The notes beneath the pieces were generated by a model. It ran no database searches. It saw nothing but the letters and a program-made list of their open reading frames with translations, and was not told the DNA's origin. This document shows, in pieces, positions 50,258 through 58,147 of a stretch of DNA of 64,000 nt. Source of the stretch: Bacteroidetes oral taxon 274 str. F0058 (GTDB lineage Bacteria > Bacteroidota > Bacteroidia > Bacteroidales > Paludibacteraceae); the NCBI GenBank assembly GCA_000163695.1, contig GG774889.1, positions 455,316 to 519,315 on the forward strand, written 5' to 3'. Made by a program: the position numbers and the translations under genes. Each line of letters starts with the position of its first letter. The first letter of the stretch is position 1.

Positions 50258-52039
50258 ATGGAAAAATACTCTGTAACCGATTGGCTGCCTACTACTCGTC
50301 GCGAGATGCAACTTCGCGGGTGGGATAGTGTCGATGTGGTGCTTTTTTCGGGCGATGCTTATGTAGACCATCCTTCGTTTGGAGGTGCCGTCATAGGGCG
50401 TGTCATGGAAGCTGCCGGCGTGCGTGTGGCGATAGTGCCACAGCCCAATTGGCGAGACGACCTTCGCGATTTCAAGAAAATGGGACAGCCCAATATGTTT
50501 TTTGCCGTATCGGCAGGATGTATGGATTCTAAGGTCAATCACTATACAGCCAATCGACGCCTGCGTAGCAACGACGCTTATACGCCCAATAATGTTGCAG
50601 GCTTTCGCCCCGACAATGCCACCATTGTATATTGCAATATACTAAAAAAACTCTATCCGAATACTCCCATCATCATCGGAGGTATAGAGGCTTCGCTCCG
50701 ACGTCTGTCGCACTACGACTATTGGGACGACTGTCTGTATCCCTCCATTCTCGAAAGTTCGAAAGCCGATATATTGGTATATGGTATGGGCGAGAAGACC
50801 ATCGGTCGTATAGTGGAGATATTTAGAAATGGCGGTGGAGTGGAGCAGTGTTGTAGTCTCGGACAAGTCGGATATATTGCCGATAAGATGCCCGAAGGCG
50901 ATGATTTCTTAAAATTGTTCTCGTTCGAGGAATGCAGACGCGACAAACGTAAGTCGGCATCGAATTTCCGCATATTTGAAGAAGAGTCTAATAAGTTCTA
51001 CGCCAAAACACTTGTGCAACCGACGGCGAAAAGGTTCGTTGTGATAAATCCTCCCAATGAGCCTATGACCACAGAGGAGCTCGACAGCATATATGCATTG
51101 CCTTTTATGCGTATGCCGCATCCGAAATACAGGGGTAAAACTATTGCTGCCTACGAGATGATAAAACACTCGATAAACACTCATAGAGGCTGTTTCGGAG
51201 GGTGCTCCTTCTGCACCATCTCGGCACATCAGGGCAAATTTGTGGTATCGCGGTCGGAAGAAAGCATTCTGGAAGAGGTCAAAAAAGTGTCGCAGCTGCC
51301 CGACTTCAAAGGGTATATCAGCGACCTTGGCGGTCCTTCGGCGAATATGTATCGCCTGCGAGGCAAGAACTTCGACATCTGTCGCCGTTGTCCGCGAGCC
51401 TCGTGTGTTTTTCCCAATGTTTGCCGAAATCTCAATGTAGACCATCGCCCGATGCTCGAACTATACGGCAAAGTAGACGCTTTGACGGGTGTTAAAAAGA
51501 GCGTTATCAGCAGTGGCGTCCGATACGATATATTGCTACACAAGACAGGCGACGATGCTATCGACGGTAGTTTGCAGGCTTATACCGAAGAGTTGATAAA
51601 AAATCACGTATCGGGCAGACTCAAGGTGGCTCCCGAGCACACCTCGCAGCGTGTACTTAGCGCTATCCGCAAACCTTCGTTCGATACTTTCATACGTTTC
51701 AACCGTATATTCGATACCGTCAATGCTAAATACTCACTCAATCAGCAGATTATACCTTATTTTATATCGAGTCTGCCATACTGTACGGTAGATGATATGA
51801 AAGAGCTTATGCTGGCAACCAAGCGTCTGAATTTCAGGCTCGAACAAGTGCAAGACTTTACCCCTACACCTATGACACTTGCAACGGAGATATATTACAC
51901 AGGCATAGACCCGTATACTATGGAAAAGGTTTTCGTGGCACGTACAGTCCGTGAAAAAAACGAGCAGAAAATGTTTTTCTTTTATTATAAAAAAGATGTA
52001 AAACAGCAGATAGATAAAGTGTTGAGACACAGAAAATAA
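50258..52039 (+). CDS. YgiQ family radical SAM protein
   Basis: 593 residues. N-terminal B12-binding-like domain region (VVLFSGDAYVDHPSFGGAVI, IIGGIEASLRRLSHYDYWDD), then the radical SAM cluster motif CFGGCSFCTISAHQG (CxxxCxxC) and the family-specific ISDLGGPSANMY and CVFPNVCRNL. C-terminal part VAPEHTSQRVLSAIRKPSF and DFTPTPMTLATEIYYTGIDP. The reaction catalysed by YgiQ proteins is not established. Gap 50045-50257 upstream shows no definite signal. Confidence 0.9.
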   Translation: MEKYSVTDWLPTTRREMQLRGWDSVDVVLFSGDAYVDHPSFGGAVIGRVMEAAGVRVAIVPQPNWRDDLRDFKKMGQPNMFFAVSAGCMDSKVNHYTANRRLRSNDAYTPNNVAGFRPDNATIVYCNILKKLYPNTPIIIGGIEASLRRLSHYDYWDDCLYPSILESSKADILVYGMGEKTIGRIVEIFRNGGGVEQCCSLGQVGYIADKMPEGDDFLKLFSFEECRRDKRKSASNFRIFEEESNKFYAKTLVQPTAKRFVVINPPNEPMTTEELDSIYALPFMRMPHPKYRGKTIAAYEMIKHSINTHRGCFGGCSFCTISAHQGKFVVSRSEESILEEVKKVSQLPDFKGYISDLGGPSANMYRLRGKNFDICRRCPRASCVFPNVCRNLNVDHRPMLELYGKVDALTGVKKSVISSGVRYDILLHKTGDDAIDGSLQAYTEELIKNHVSGRLKVAPEHTSQRVLSAIRKPSFDTFIRFNRIFDTVNAKYSLNQQIIPYFISSLPYCTVDDMKELMLATKRLNFRLEQVQDFTPTPMTLATEIYYTGIDPYTMEKVFVARTVREKNEQKMFFFYYKKDVKQQIDKVLRHRK

Positions 52040-52105
52040 AAAACTCCCCCGTATCGCTACGAAGAAGTTCCGTATTAATATATAACAAATATGAAAAATT
52101 TAAAT

Positions 52106-52360
52106 TTATCCCAATTTATTTACATGTTTTGTCAGTTTCGATTTTAGGTTACCTGCCTTATTTTTGTGAATGATATTGCGTTTGGCAAGTTTATCGAGCA
52201 TCGCAACCACTTTTGGTAAAAATTCGGCAGCAACGGTCTTTTCTGTTGTGGCACGCAACTTTCTTACTGCATTACGAGCTGTCTTTGCATAATATCTGTT
52301 ATGCAATTTTTTTCTTTGAATCTGACGAATTCTTTTGATAGATGATTTATGATTTGCCAT
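52106..52360 (-). CDS. rpsT: 30S ribosomal protein S20
   Basis: 84 residues, highly basic and helical: MANHKSSIKRIRQIQRKKL, NRYYAKTARNAVRKLR, KLAKRNIIHKNKAGNLKSKL. Standard S20 length and sequence; it binds the 5' domain and helix 44 of 16S rRNA. Lies directly downstream of tRNA-Glu and is probably on the same transcript. Confidence 0.97.
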   Translation of the reverse strand: MANHKSSIKRIRQIQRKKLHNRYYAKTARNAVRKLRATTEKTVAAEFLPKVVAMLDKLAKRNIIHKNKAGNLKSKLTKHVNKLG

Positions 52361-52393
52361 TTTTTCTAAAACAAATTTTATCGTTAAATATTG

Positions 52394-52466
52394 TAGCCCA
52401 TAGGGGAATCGAACCCCTCTTTCCAGAATGAAAATCTGGCGTCCTGAACCGATAGACGAATGGGCC
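52394..52466 (-). tRNA. tRNA-Glu (anticodon TTC)
   Basis: On the minus strand a 73-base cloverleaf starts GGCCCATTCGTCTATCGG and ends ATGGGCTA. The acceptor stem pairs GGCCCAT with ATGGGCT (one G-U), the anticodon arm is CCAGA-TTTTCAT-TCTGG with anticodon TTC, and the T arm is AGGGG-TTCGATT-CCCCT. CCA is not encoded. Confidence 0.95.
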
Positions 52467-52503
52467 TTATTGGAACTTTTTAGCTAAGTTTCAAATCGGA
52501 CTG

Positions 52504-52533
52504 CAAAGGTAATACATTTTTTTTAACCGACAA
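52504..52533 (-). promoter_or_regulatory. Promoter of tRNA-Glu and rpsT
   Basis: Minus strand TTG (52531-52533), 19-base spacer, TACCTTTG (52504-52511). Confidence 0.7.
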
Positions 52534-52615
52534 CATTTCCGTATACAAAAAAACGATTTTTTTTGATATTTGCTGTTAATGGTGTGATTATGAGTTTATT
52601 GCGTACGATGTGTGT

Positions 52616-54148
52616 TTAGTGGCTGCGTGCCCGTTTGATAAATATATTGTACAATGCTCCGAACAGATACTGTATGTCTGTTTTCAGCGGCGACTTCAGA
52701 TAGCGGTCGATATATCTCTCTTCGGAGCGGTAGAAGTCCTCGTCGCTTTTGGGCATATCGTAGTACATAGGCGGTATCAGACCGGGTTTCACCTTTATGC
52801 GTTTGTCTTGCAGATACTTCGGATAAGTTTTGAAATTAGCCATACTTACCGGGCGTACGCCTACGAGTTTTAGGTCGCCTTTGACCAGATTCCATATCAT
52901 CGGCAGTTCGTCTATCCAGAATTTACGGAAAATCCTTCCCCAGCCCGTTATACGCATATCGTTCTTTATCTTGCCGATATCGTCTGTGCCTGATTTTCTG
53001 TACATATAGCTCTGTATGTATTCGGCATAAGGGTACATTGTGCGCATTTTGTATATCGGTCTTATTTCGCCGTTTTTACATACACGTGGCAGTTTTATGA
53101 TTACTCCGTAGCGTTTGTGTACAAGATATTTAGGGTTCGATTTGCGGCGAGCCACTACCCAGTTGAGAGTGTCGGTTTTGCCTTCAGCAATCACCTCAAA
53201 ACCACAGTAATACAGTCTGCCGAGTATCTCTGTGTGAGAGAAGTAGCGGTTTTTACCCTTGGTGATATCGAAGTAGAGTCTGCTGGTAAGTGCTATTTTG
53301 GGGAGTATGCGTTTGGTGAAAAACGCTGCTACCTGTACGATGTTACGTATAATCGGCGGATATTTTTTATTGATATATTCTCGTAGCTGATATATCGATT
53401 CGTAGCAGATACACCATAACCCGCCGTCGGGTAGTTTTTCGTTTACTTTGTTGAAAATAATGTTGATACCTCGTATCGAATTGAGTTTAGCCAGATTAAC
53501 CAATGCACTGTAACGATATTGGCGTATGGTGTTGAAATTGAAATGGGTAGTAGAGGCGAAAAGCCTTGTGTTAGACGACCTAAGGTCTATGTGTTGTTCG
53601 ATAAAATCGAGAGACCCGCTGTCTGTGTATGTTTTTATCTCGTTGCGTATATCTTCGAGTTCGTCGGAGTCTATTTCTTTACTTTTTTTCAGTACTTCTG
53701 CCGATTGTCGATGTTCGACCTGCGGCAACTCTTCGTCCATATTGGTGGCATAGCGATAGAATTGGTATGTAAGTATGATTGTATAGCTTATGATAAACAT
53801 TATCAATATCATAGAGGTTATCACATATAACGATACGTTTTTGAAGATACTTGCAAAGTGCTCTATGCCAATATAAAACGTAGCCAGTACAGTAAGCGAT
53901 ACTATCAGTACTATACCTAACTCTTTGAGAAACCTATATCTCTTGCGGGGACGGTAACGTTGAAAAAAATATGCCACCACCAACCAATATCCGAGTGTGC
54001 CGCCAAAGACGTATATGTAGTTTATTATGGAGTATTTTTCCGCCGATACTCGCCAGATAAGCAATATGGATAATGTTATTATCCAAGCTATTACGTCTAT
54101 CGCTATTTTGTATGGATTTGGCTTATAAAATAATCTGTTCGAGTTCAT
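52616..54148 (-). CDS. Polyprenyl-phosphate sugar-1-phosphate transferase with methyltransferase-like insert
   Basis: 510 residues from the ATG at 54148 (MNSNRLFYKPNPYK), chosen because the -7 box at 54188 rules out longer starts. Four N-terminal membrane helices (IAIDVIAWIITLSILLIW and others). A middle domain (FNFNTIRQYRYSALVNLAK, KLPDGGLWCICYE, FSHTEILGRLYYCGFEVIAE) has methyltransferase-like landmarks but no SAM glycine loop. The C-terminal Bac_transf domain has YKMRTMYPYAEYIQ, ITGWGRIFRKFWIDELPMIW and GVRPVS. It should start lipid-linked glycan synthesis by transferring sugar phosphate to undecaprenyl phosphate. Confidence 0.85.
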   Translation of the reverse strand: MNSNRLFYKPNPYKIAIDVIAWIITLSILLIWRVSAEKYSIINYIYVFGGTLGYWLVVAYFFQRYRPRKRYRFLKELGIVLIVSLTVLATFYIGIEHFASIFKNVSLYVITSMILIMFIISYTIILTYQFYRYATNMDEELPQVEHRQSAEVLKKSKEIDSDELEDIRNEIKTYTDSGSLDFIEQHIDLRSSNTRLFASTTHFNFNTIRQYRYSALVNLAKLNSIRGINIIFNKVNEKLPDGGLWCICYESIYQLREYINKKYPPIIRNIVQVAAFFTKRILPKIALTSRLYFDITKGKNRYFSHTEILGRLYYCGFEVIAEGKTDTLNWVVARRKSNPKYLVHKRYGVIIKLPRVCKNGEIRPIYKMRTMYPYAEYIQSYMYRKSGTDDIGKIKNDMRITGWGRIFRKFWIDELPMIWNLVKGDLKLVGVRPVSMANFKTYPKYLQDKRIKVKPGLIPPMYYDMPKSDEDFYRSEERYIDRYLKSPLKTDIQYLFGALYNIFIKRARSH

Positions 54149-54187
54149 TATCGTTGTGCTACGATAGTAGTATTTTGTTTTAAATTG

Positions 54188-54195
54188 CAAAAGTA
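54188..54195 (-). promoter_or_regulatory. -7 box of the sugar transferase gene
   Basis: TACTTTTG on the minus strand, 39 bases before the ATG at 54148. No clear -33 element. Confidence 0.5.
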
Positions 54196-54221
54196 ATAGT
54201 TTTTTGTTGTATGGAGAAATA

Positions 54222-54251
54222 TTTGTTTGTCGATAAAAAATATTAATTTTG
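54222..54251 (+). promoter_or_regulatory. Promoter of parE
   Basis: TTTG at 54222-54225, 18-base spacer, TAATTTTG at 54244-54251. Divergent from the sugar transferase promoter. Confidence 0.6.
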
Positions 54252-54307
54252 TAATATGTAATGAGGAAATATAACTCGTTGATTTGTACGAAAAGCATAT
54301 AAAGTAA

Positions 54308-56179
54308 ATGACTGAAGACAGCAATTTATTGGGACAAAGCGGCGAAAACTCGGAAGTTGAGATAGTTCATCTCGAGGGCTTGAAGCATGTCCGCAAACGT
54401 CCGGGTATGTATATCGGTAAATTGGGCGATGGCTCGTCGCCCGACGACGGTATATATGTCTTAATCAAAGAGGTGATAGACAACTCGATAGACGAGTTCC
54501 GAAACGGTTTTGGTGCGACGATAGATATTACTCTGGAAGACAATACTGTACGGGTACGCGACTATGGTCGCGGCATATCGCAAGAATCGATGATAAAGGC
54601 TGTCTCCGTGATGAATACGAGCGGTAAATACACATCGTCGGGGTATAAGAAGAGTGTCGGTCTCAACGGAGTGGGTACCAAAGCGGTAAATGCCCTTTCG
54701 GAGCGATTCATTATACGGTCTTACCGCGAGGGTACGGTCAAGAGTGCCGTGTTCGAAAAAGGTGTTCTGGTAGAGGAAACTCCAGCGGAGGCTACTGCCG
54801 AAAAGTCGGGTACGGAGGTAATATTCAAACCGGACAACGACGCCGATATTTTTGGTAATTTCGCATACAGAGAGGAATTTGTGGTGTCGATGATAAAAAA
54901 CTACTGCTACCTCAATATGGGTTTGACCATAGACTTCAACGGTAGTAAAATGACTTCGCAAAACGGGCTGCTCGACCTGCTCGACGAAAACATAACATCC
55001 GACCCGCTATACCCGATAGTACACCTCAAGGGCGAAGATATAGAGATAGTATTCACACATACCAATCAGTACGGCGAGGAGTACTATTCGTTTGTAAACG
55101 GACAACATACGATACAGGGCGGTACGCACCAAAGTGCTTTCCGCGAGTATTTCGGTAAGAGTATCAGAGACTTTTACGGTAAAAATATGGAATATGCCGA
55201 TATACGTATGGGGCTTGTGGCGGCTATATCCGTGTCGCTCCAAGACCCTGTATTCGAGAGCCAAACCAAGATAAAACTCGGTTCTACGAAAGTAGACCCC
55301 AATGACCCGAACAGTATGACGGTGCAGAAGTTTATCGGTGATTTTGTGGTGAAAGAAATAGACCGATACCTGCATATAAATCACGATGTTGCGGAGATTT
55401 TACAGAAAAAAATACAAGAGTCCGAAAAAGAGCGTAAAGCGATAGCCTCGGTAACGAAGGTTGCCCGCAAAAATGCACAAAAAGTAAGTCTACACAATAA
55501 GAAGCTGAGAGACTGTCGCATACACTTCAACGATACCAAGAGCGACAGTAAAAACGATACTTGCCTTTTCATCACCGAGGGCGACTCTGCAAGCGGCTCT
55601 ATTACAAAGACTCGCGACCCGAATCTACAAGCCGTCTTTTCTTTGCGTGGTAAGTCGCTGAACTCATTCAACAAAACAAAACAGATAGTGTATACTAACG
55701 TAGAACTCAATCTGTTGCAGGCGGCACTAAACGTCGAAGACGGTATAGAGGGCTTGCGTTACAACAAGATAATCATTGCTACCGATGCCGACCCCGACGG
55801 AATGCACATTCGTTCGTTGTTGATGACTTTTTTCTTGCAGTTTTTCCCCGACCTGATTAAAAAAGGGCACATATATATATTGCAGACGCCTTTGTTCAGA
55901 GTAAGGAACAAGAAAGAGACTCTCTACTGCTACTCGGAAGAAGAGCGTAAGCAGGCATTGTCGAAGCTCGGAGCCAATCCGGAGATAACGCGCTTCAAAG
56001 GGCTGGGCGAGATAGACCCCGATGAATTTAAGACCTTCATAGGCAAGAATATGCGTCTCGATAAGGTTACTCTGCGAAAAGAGGACGCCGTCTCGGATAT
56101 GCTGAAGTTTTATATGGGTAAAAACACTCAGGAGCGGCAAGACTTCATAGTAAACAACCTCAATGTAGAGGTCGAATAA
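54308..56179 (+). CDS. parE: DNA topoisomerase IV subunit B (ParE/GyrB family)
   Basis: 623 residues. GHKL ATPase: GLKHVRKRPGMYIGKLGD, EVIDNSIDEF, VRDYGRGIS, GLNGVGTKAVNALS. Transducer domain with the QTK-loop equivalent SQTKIKLGS, then Toprim with FITEGDSASGSITKTRDP and IIATDADPDGMHIRSLL, closing RFKGLGEIDPDEFKTF. The absence of the long GyrB insert and the ITEGDSA form fit ParE better than GyrB. It decatenates daughter chromosomes with ParC, not encoded here. Confidence 0.88.
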   Translation: MTEDSNLLGQSGENSEVEIVHLEGLKHVRKRPGMYIGKLGDGSSPDDGIYVLIKEVIDNSIDEFRNGFGATIDITLEDNTVRVRDYGRGISQESMIKAVSVMNTSGKYTSSGYKKSVGLNGVGTKAVNALSERFIIRSYREGTVKSAVFEKGVLVEETPAEATAEKSGTEVIFKPDNDADIFGNFAYREEFVVSMIKNYCYLNMGLTIDFNGSKMTSQNGLLDLLDENITSDPLYPIVHLKGEDIEIVFTHTNQYGEEYYSFVNGQHTIQGGTHQSAFREYFGKSIRDFYGKNMEYADIRMGLVAAISVSLQDPVFESQTKIKLGSTKVDPNDPNSMTVQKFIGDFVVKEIDRYLHINHDVAEILQKKIQESEKERKAIASVTKVARKNAQKVSLHNKKLRDCRIHFNDTKSDSKNDTCLFITEGDSASGSITKTRDPNLQAVFSLRGKSLNSFNKTKQIVYTNVELNLLQAALNVEDGIEGLRYNKIIIATDADPDGMHIRSLLMTFFLQFFPDLIKKGHIYILQTPLFRVRNKKETLYCYSEEERKQALSKLGANPEITRFKGLGEIDPDEFKTFIGKNMRLDKVTLRKEDAVSDMLKFYMGKNTQERQDFIVNNLNVEVE

Positions 56180-56222
56180 ATATGTTTGTGATTGATAATA
56201 ATAATATTAACTAATTTAAAGT

Positions 56223-56813
56223 ATGATACAAATGAAAAAATTATGTTTGTTTTTATTTCTTAGCGTTGCTTCGGTGTCTGTCGTAATGGCACAGCCACGC
56301 TCAATAGGTTTGCGTCTCGGAGGTAATCAGGAACTTACTTTTCAGCAATATGTCAATAGCGAGAGTAATTTCGTACAACTCGACGCAGGTTCGTTCTATT
56401 TCCGCGGGCTTCAGGTTACTGTTACTTACAACTGGCTTAGCCATTCGCTGAATAATCCCAATTTTTCCGTTTACGGAGGCTTGGGTGCTGCTCTCGGATA
56501 CAACTGGGGCGATAACGATTGGTATCATCCGTTGCGTTTTGCCGATAAAAATGACACTAAATACTCTGAAAAATGGAAAAATCGAGTGGGTATACACAGA
56601 TACTTCTTTACCGGAGTGGTAGGACATCTGGGTATAGAATATAAATTCGACGACGTACCTATATCTATATCACTCGATTATCGTCCTCTCATAGGTATAG
56701 ATTTCGGTAAGGAATTTCATCCGATAACCAACGAGTATTCCGACAAAATTAAGATAGGTTATCACACGCCAGGTTTGTGGGCGTTTGCTCTTAGCGGACG
56801 GTATTTCTTCTAA
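56223..56813 (+). CDS. Small outer membrane beta-barrel protein, hypothetical
   Basis: 196 residues. Signal peptide (LCLFLFLSVASVSVVMA, cut near AQP) and amphipathic strands alternating aromatic and small residues: SIGLRLGGNQELTFQQY, QVTVTYNWLSHSLN, NFSVYGGLGAALGYNWGD, GHLGIEYKFD, and a final FALSGRYFF with terminal Phe. This indicates an eight-strand outer membrane barrel. Function unknown. It is 43 bases after parE and ahead of a strong terminator. Confidence 0.7.
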   Translation: MIQMKKLCLFLFLSVASVSVVMAQPRSIGLRLGGNQELTFQQYVNSESNFVQLDAGSFYFRGLQVTVTYNWLSHSLNNPNFSVYGGLGAALGYNWGDNDWYHPLRFADKNDTKYSEKWKNRVGIHRYFFTGVVGHLGIEYKFDDVPISISLDYRPLIGIDFGKEFHPITNEYSDKIKIGYHTPGLWAFALSGRYFF

Positions 56814-56826
56814 TACCGACAGACAG

Positions 56827-56873
56827 ATGATAGTTGTCAATAGATTGTTTTGTAATGTATTGATAACTATCAT
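56827..56873 (+). terminator. Rho-independent terminator
   Basis: ATGATAGTTGTCAAT (56827-56841) pairs with ATTGATAACTATCAT (56859-56873) over 15 positions with one G-U, followed by TTTTTG. Confidence 0.88.
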
Positions 56874-56909
56874 TTTTGTGTGAAAAAATAGATTTTTTAG
56901 AATAAATAG

Positions 56910-58088
56910 ATGAAATTAAATACTAATTACTCGAAACTCGAAGAAAACTATCTCTTTACGGAGATTGCCGTACGTACCAAACGTTTCGTGGAGGCAAATC
57001 CCGACAAACCGCTCATAAAGCTCGGTATCGGCGATGTAACGCTACCGCTGTCGCCTTTTGTGGCAGATGCCATCATCGGTGCTTTCGAGGAACTTAAACA
57101 CAAAGAGACGTTCAGAGGCTACGGACCGGAGCTTGGCTACGGTTTTGCACGAAATGCTGTCGTAGAGTATTATAGGCGTTACGGCGTGGAGCTGCAAATG
57201 AACGAGATAACCATCGGCGACGGTATCGGGTCAGATATTGCCAACATCACCGACTTGTTCGAGAAAGGAGCCAATACCGTGCTCGTGCCCGACCCCGTAT
57301 ATCCTTTGTACAAGGCTACTTCGCTTATGGACGGGCAGAAGATAATATATCTGCCTTGCACTGCCGACAACAACTTTTTGCCTTCGCCTCCCGACTGTAA
57401 GGCGGATATGATATACCTCTGTTCGCCCAACAACCCTACGGGAGCCACATTCGATTATACGCAACTGAAAACGTGGGTCGATTACGCCAATAGTTGTGGA
57501 GCGGTAATATTGTACGACAATGCTTATGAGCGTTTTATCGAAGAAGACGACAAGCCTCATTCCATATTCAGTATCGAGGGTGCTCGTACTTGTGCCATAG
57601 AGTTTGGCAGCCTGTCGAAGACGGCGGGTTTCACCTGTGTGCGTAGCGGATATACCATTGTGCCTATGGAGCTTGTGTCGGGCGGCATATCGCTCAACAA
57701 GATGTGGCAACAACGCCAGACTACGAAATACAACGGCGCTCCTTACCCGCAGCAGCGAGGTGTCGTAGCAACTCTCTCGGAGGCAGGAATGGCTGATGCC
57801 GACCGTAATATAGCCGAGTATAAGAAAAACAGCAGACTGATAATAGATGTCCTCGACAAGAAAGGTATTTTCTATTCGGGTGGGGTCAATTCGCCTTATG
57901 TGTGGTTTCGTTGCCCGAATGGTATGGGATCGTGGGAGTTTTTCGACTATCTGCTCAATGAGCTGTACATCGTGGGTACTCCGGGTGTGGGCTTTGGCGA
58001 TTGTGGTGAGAACTATTTCCGCCTGTCGACGTTCAATACCTACGATGCAACCAAAGAGGCGATGAGCAGGATAGATGCCGTGTTGTAA
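56910..58088 (+). CDS. dapL: LL-diaminopimelate aminotransferase
   Basis: 392 residues. Class I/II PLP fold with DapL landmarks: KLGIGDVTLPLSPFVADAI, GYGPELGYGFARNAV, ICSPNNPTGA-type loop (LCSPNNPTGATFDY), and the PLP lysine in FGSLSKTAGFTCVRSGYTIV (about residue 236). It converts tetrahydrodipicolinate directly to LL-diaminopimelate, bypassing three dap enzymes. Product feeds lysine and peptidoglycan synthesis. Confidence 0.93.
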   Translation: MKLNTNYSKLEENYLFTEIAVRTKRFVEANPDKPLIKLGIGDVTLPLSPFVADAIIGAFEELKHKETFRGYGPELGYGFARNAVVEYYRRYGVELQMNEITIGDGIGSDIANITDLFEKGANTVLVPDPVYPLYKATSLMDGQKIIYLPCTADNNFLPSPPDCKADMIYLCSPNNPTGATFDYTQLKTWVDYANSCGAVILYDNAYERFIEEDDKPHSIFSIEGARTCAIEFGSLSKTAGFTCVRSGYTIVPMELVSGGISLNKMWQQRQTTKYNGAPYPQQRGVVATLSEAGMADADRNIAEYKKNSRLIIDVLDKKGIFYSGGVNSPYVWFRCPNGMGSWEFFDYLLNELYIVGTPGVGFGDCGENYFRLSTFNTYDATKEAMSRIDAVL

Positions 58089-58147
58089 GAGGTGCGTTTT
58101 TTGTAAGAAATATAATAAGTTGAATATTAAGTAATAATAAAAAAATA

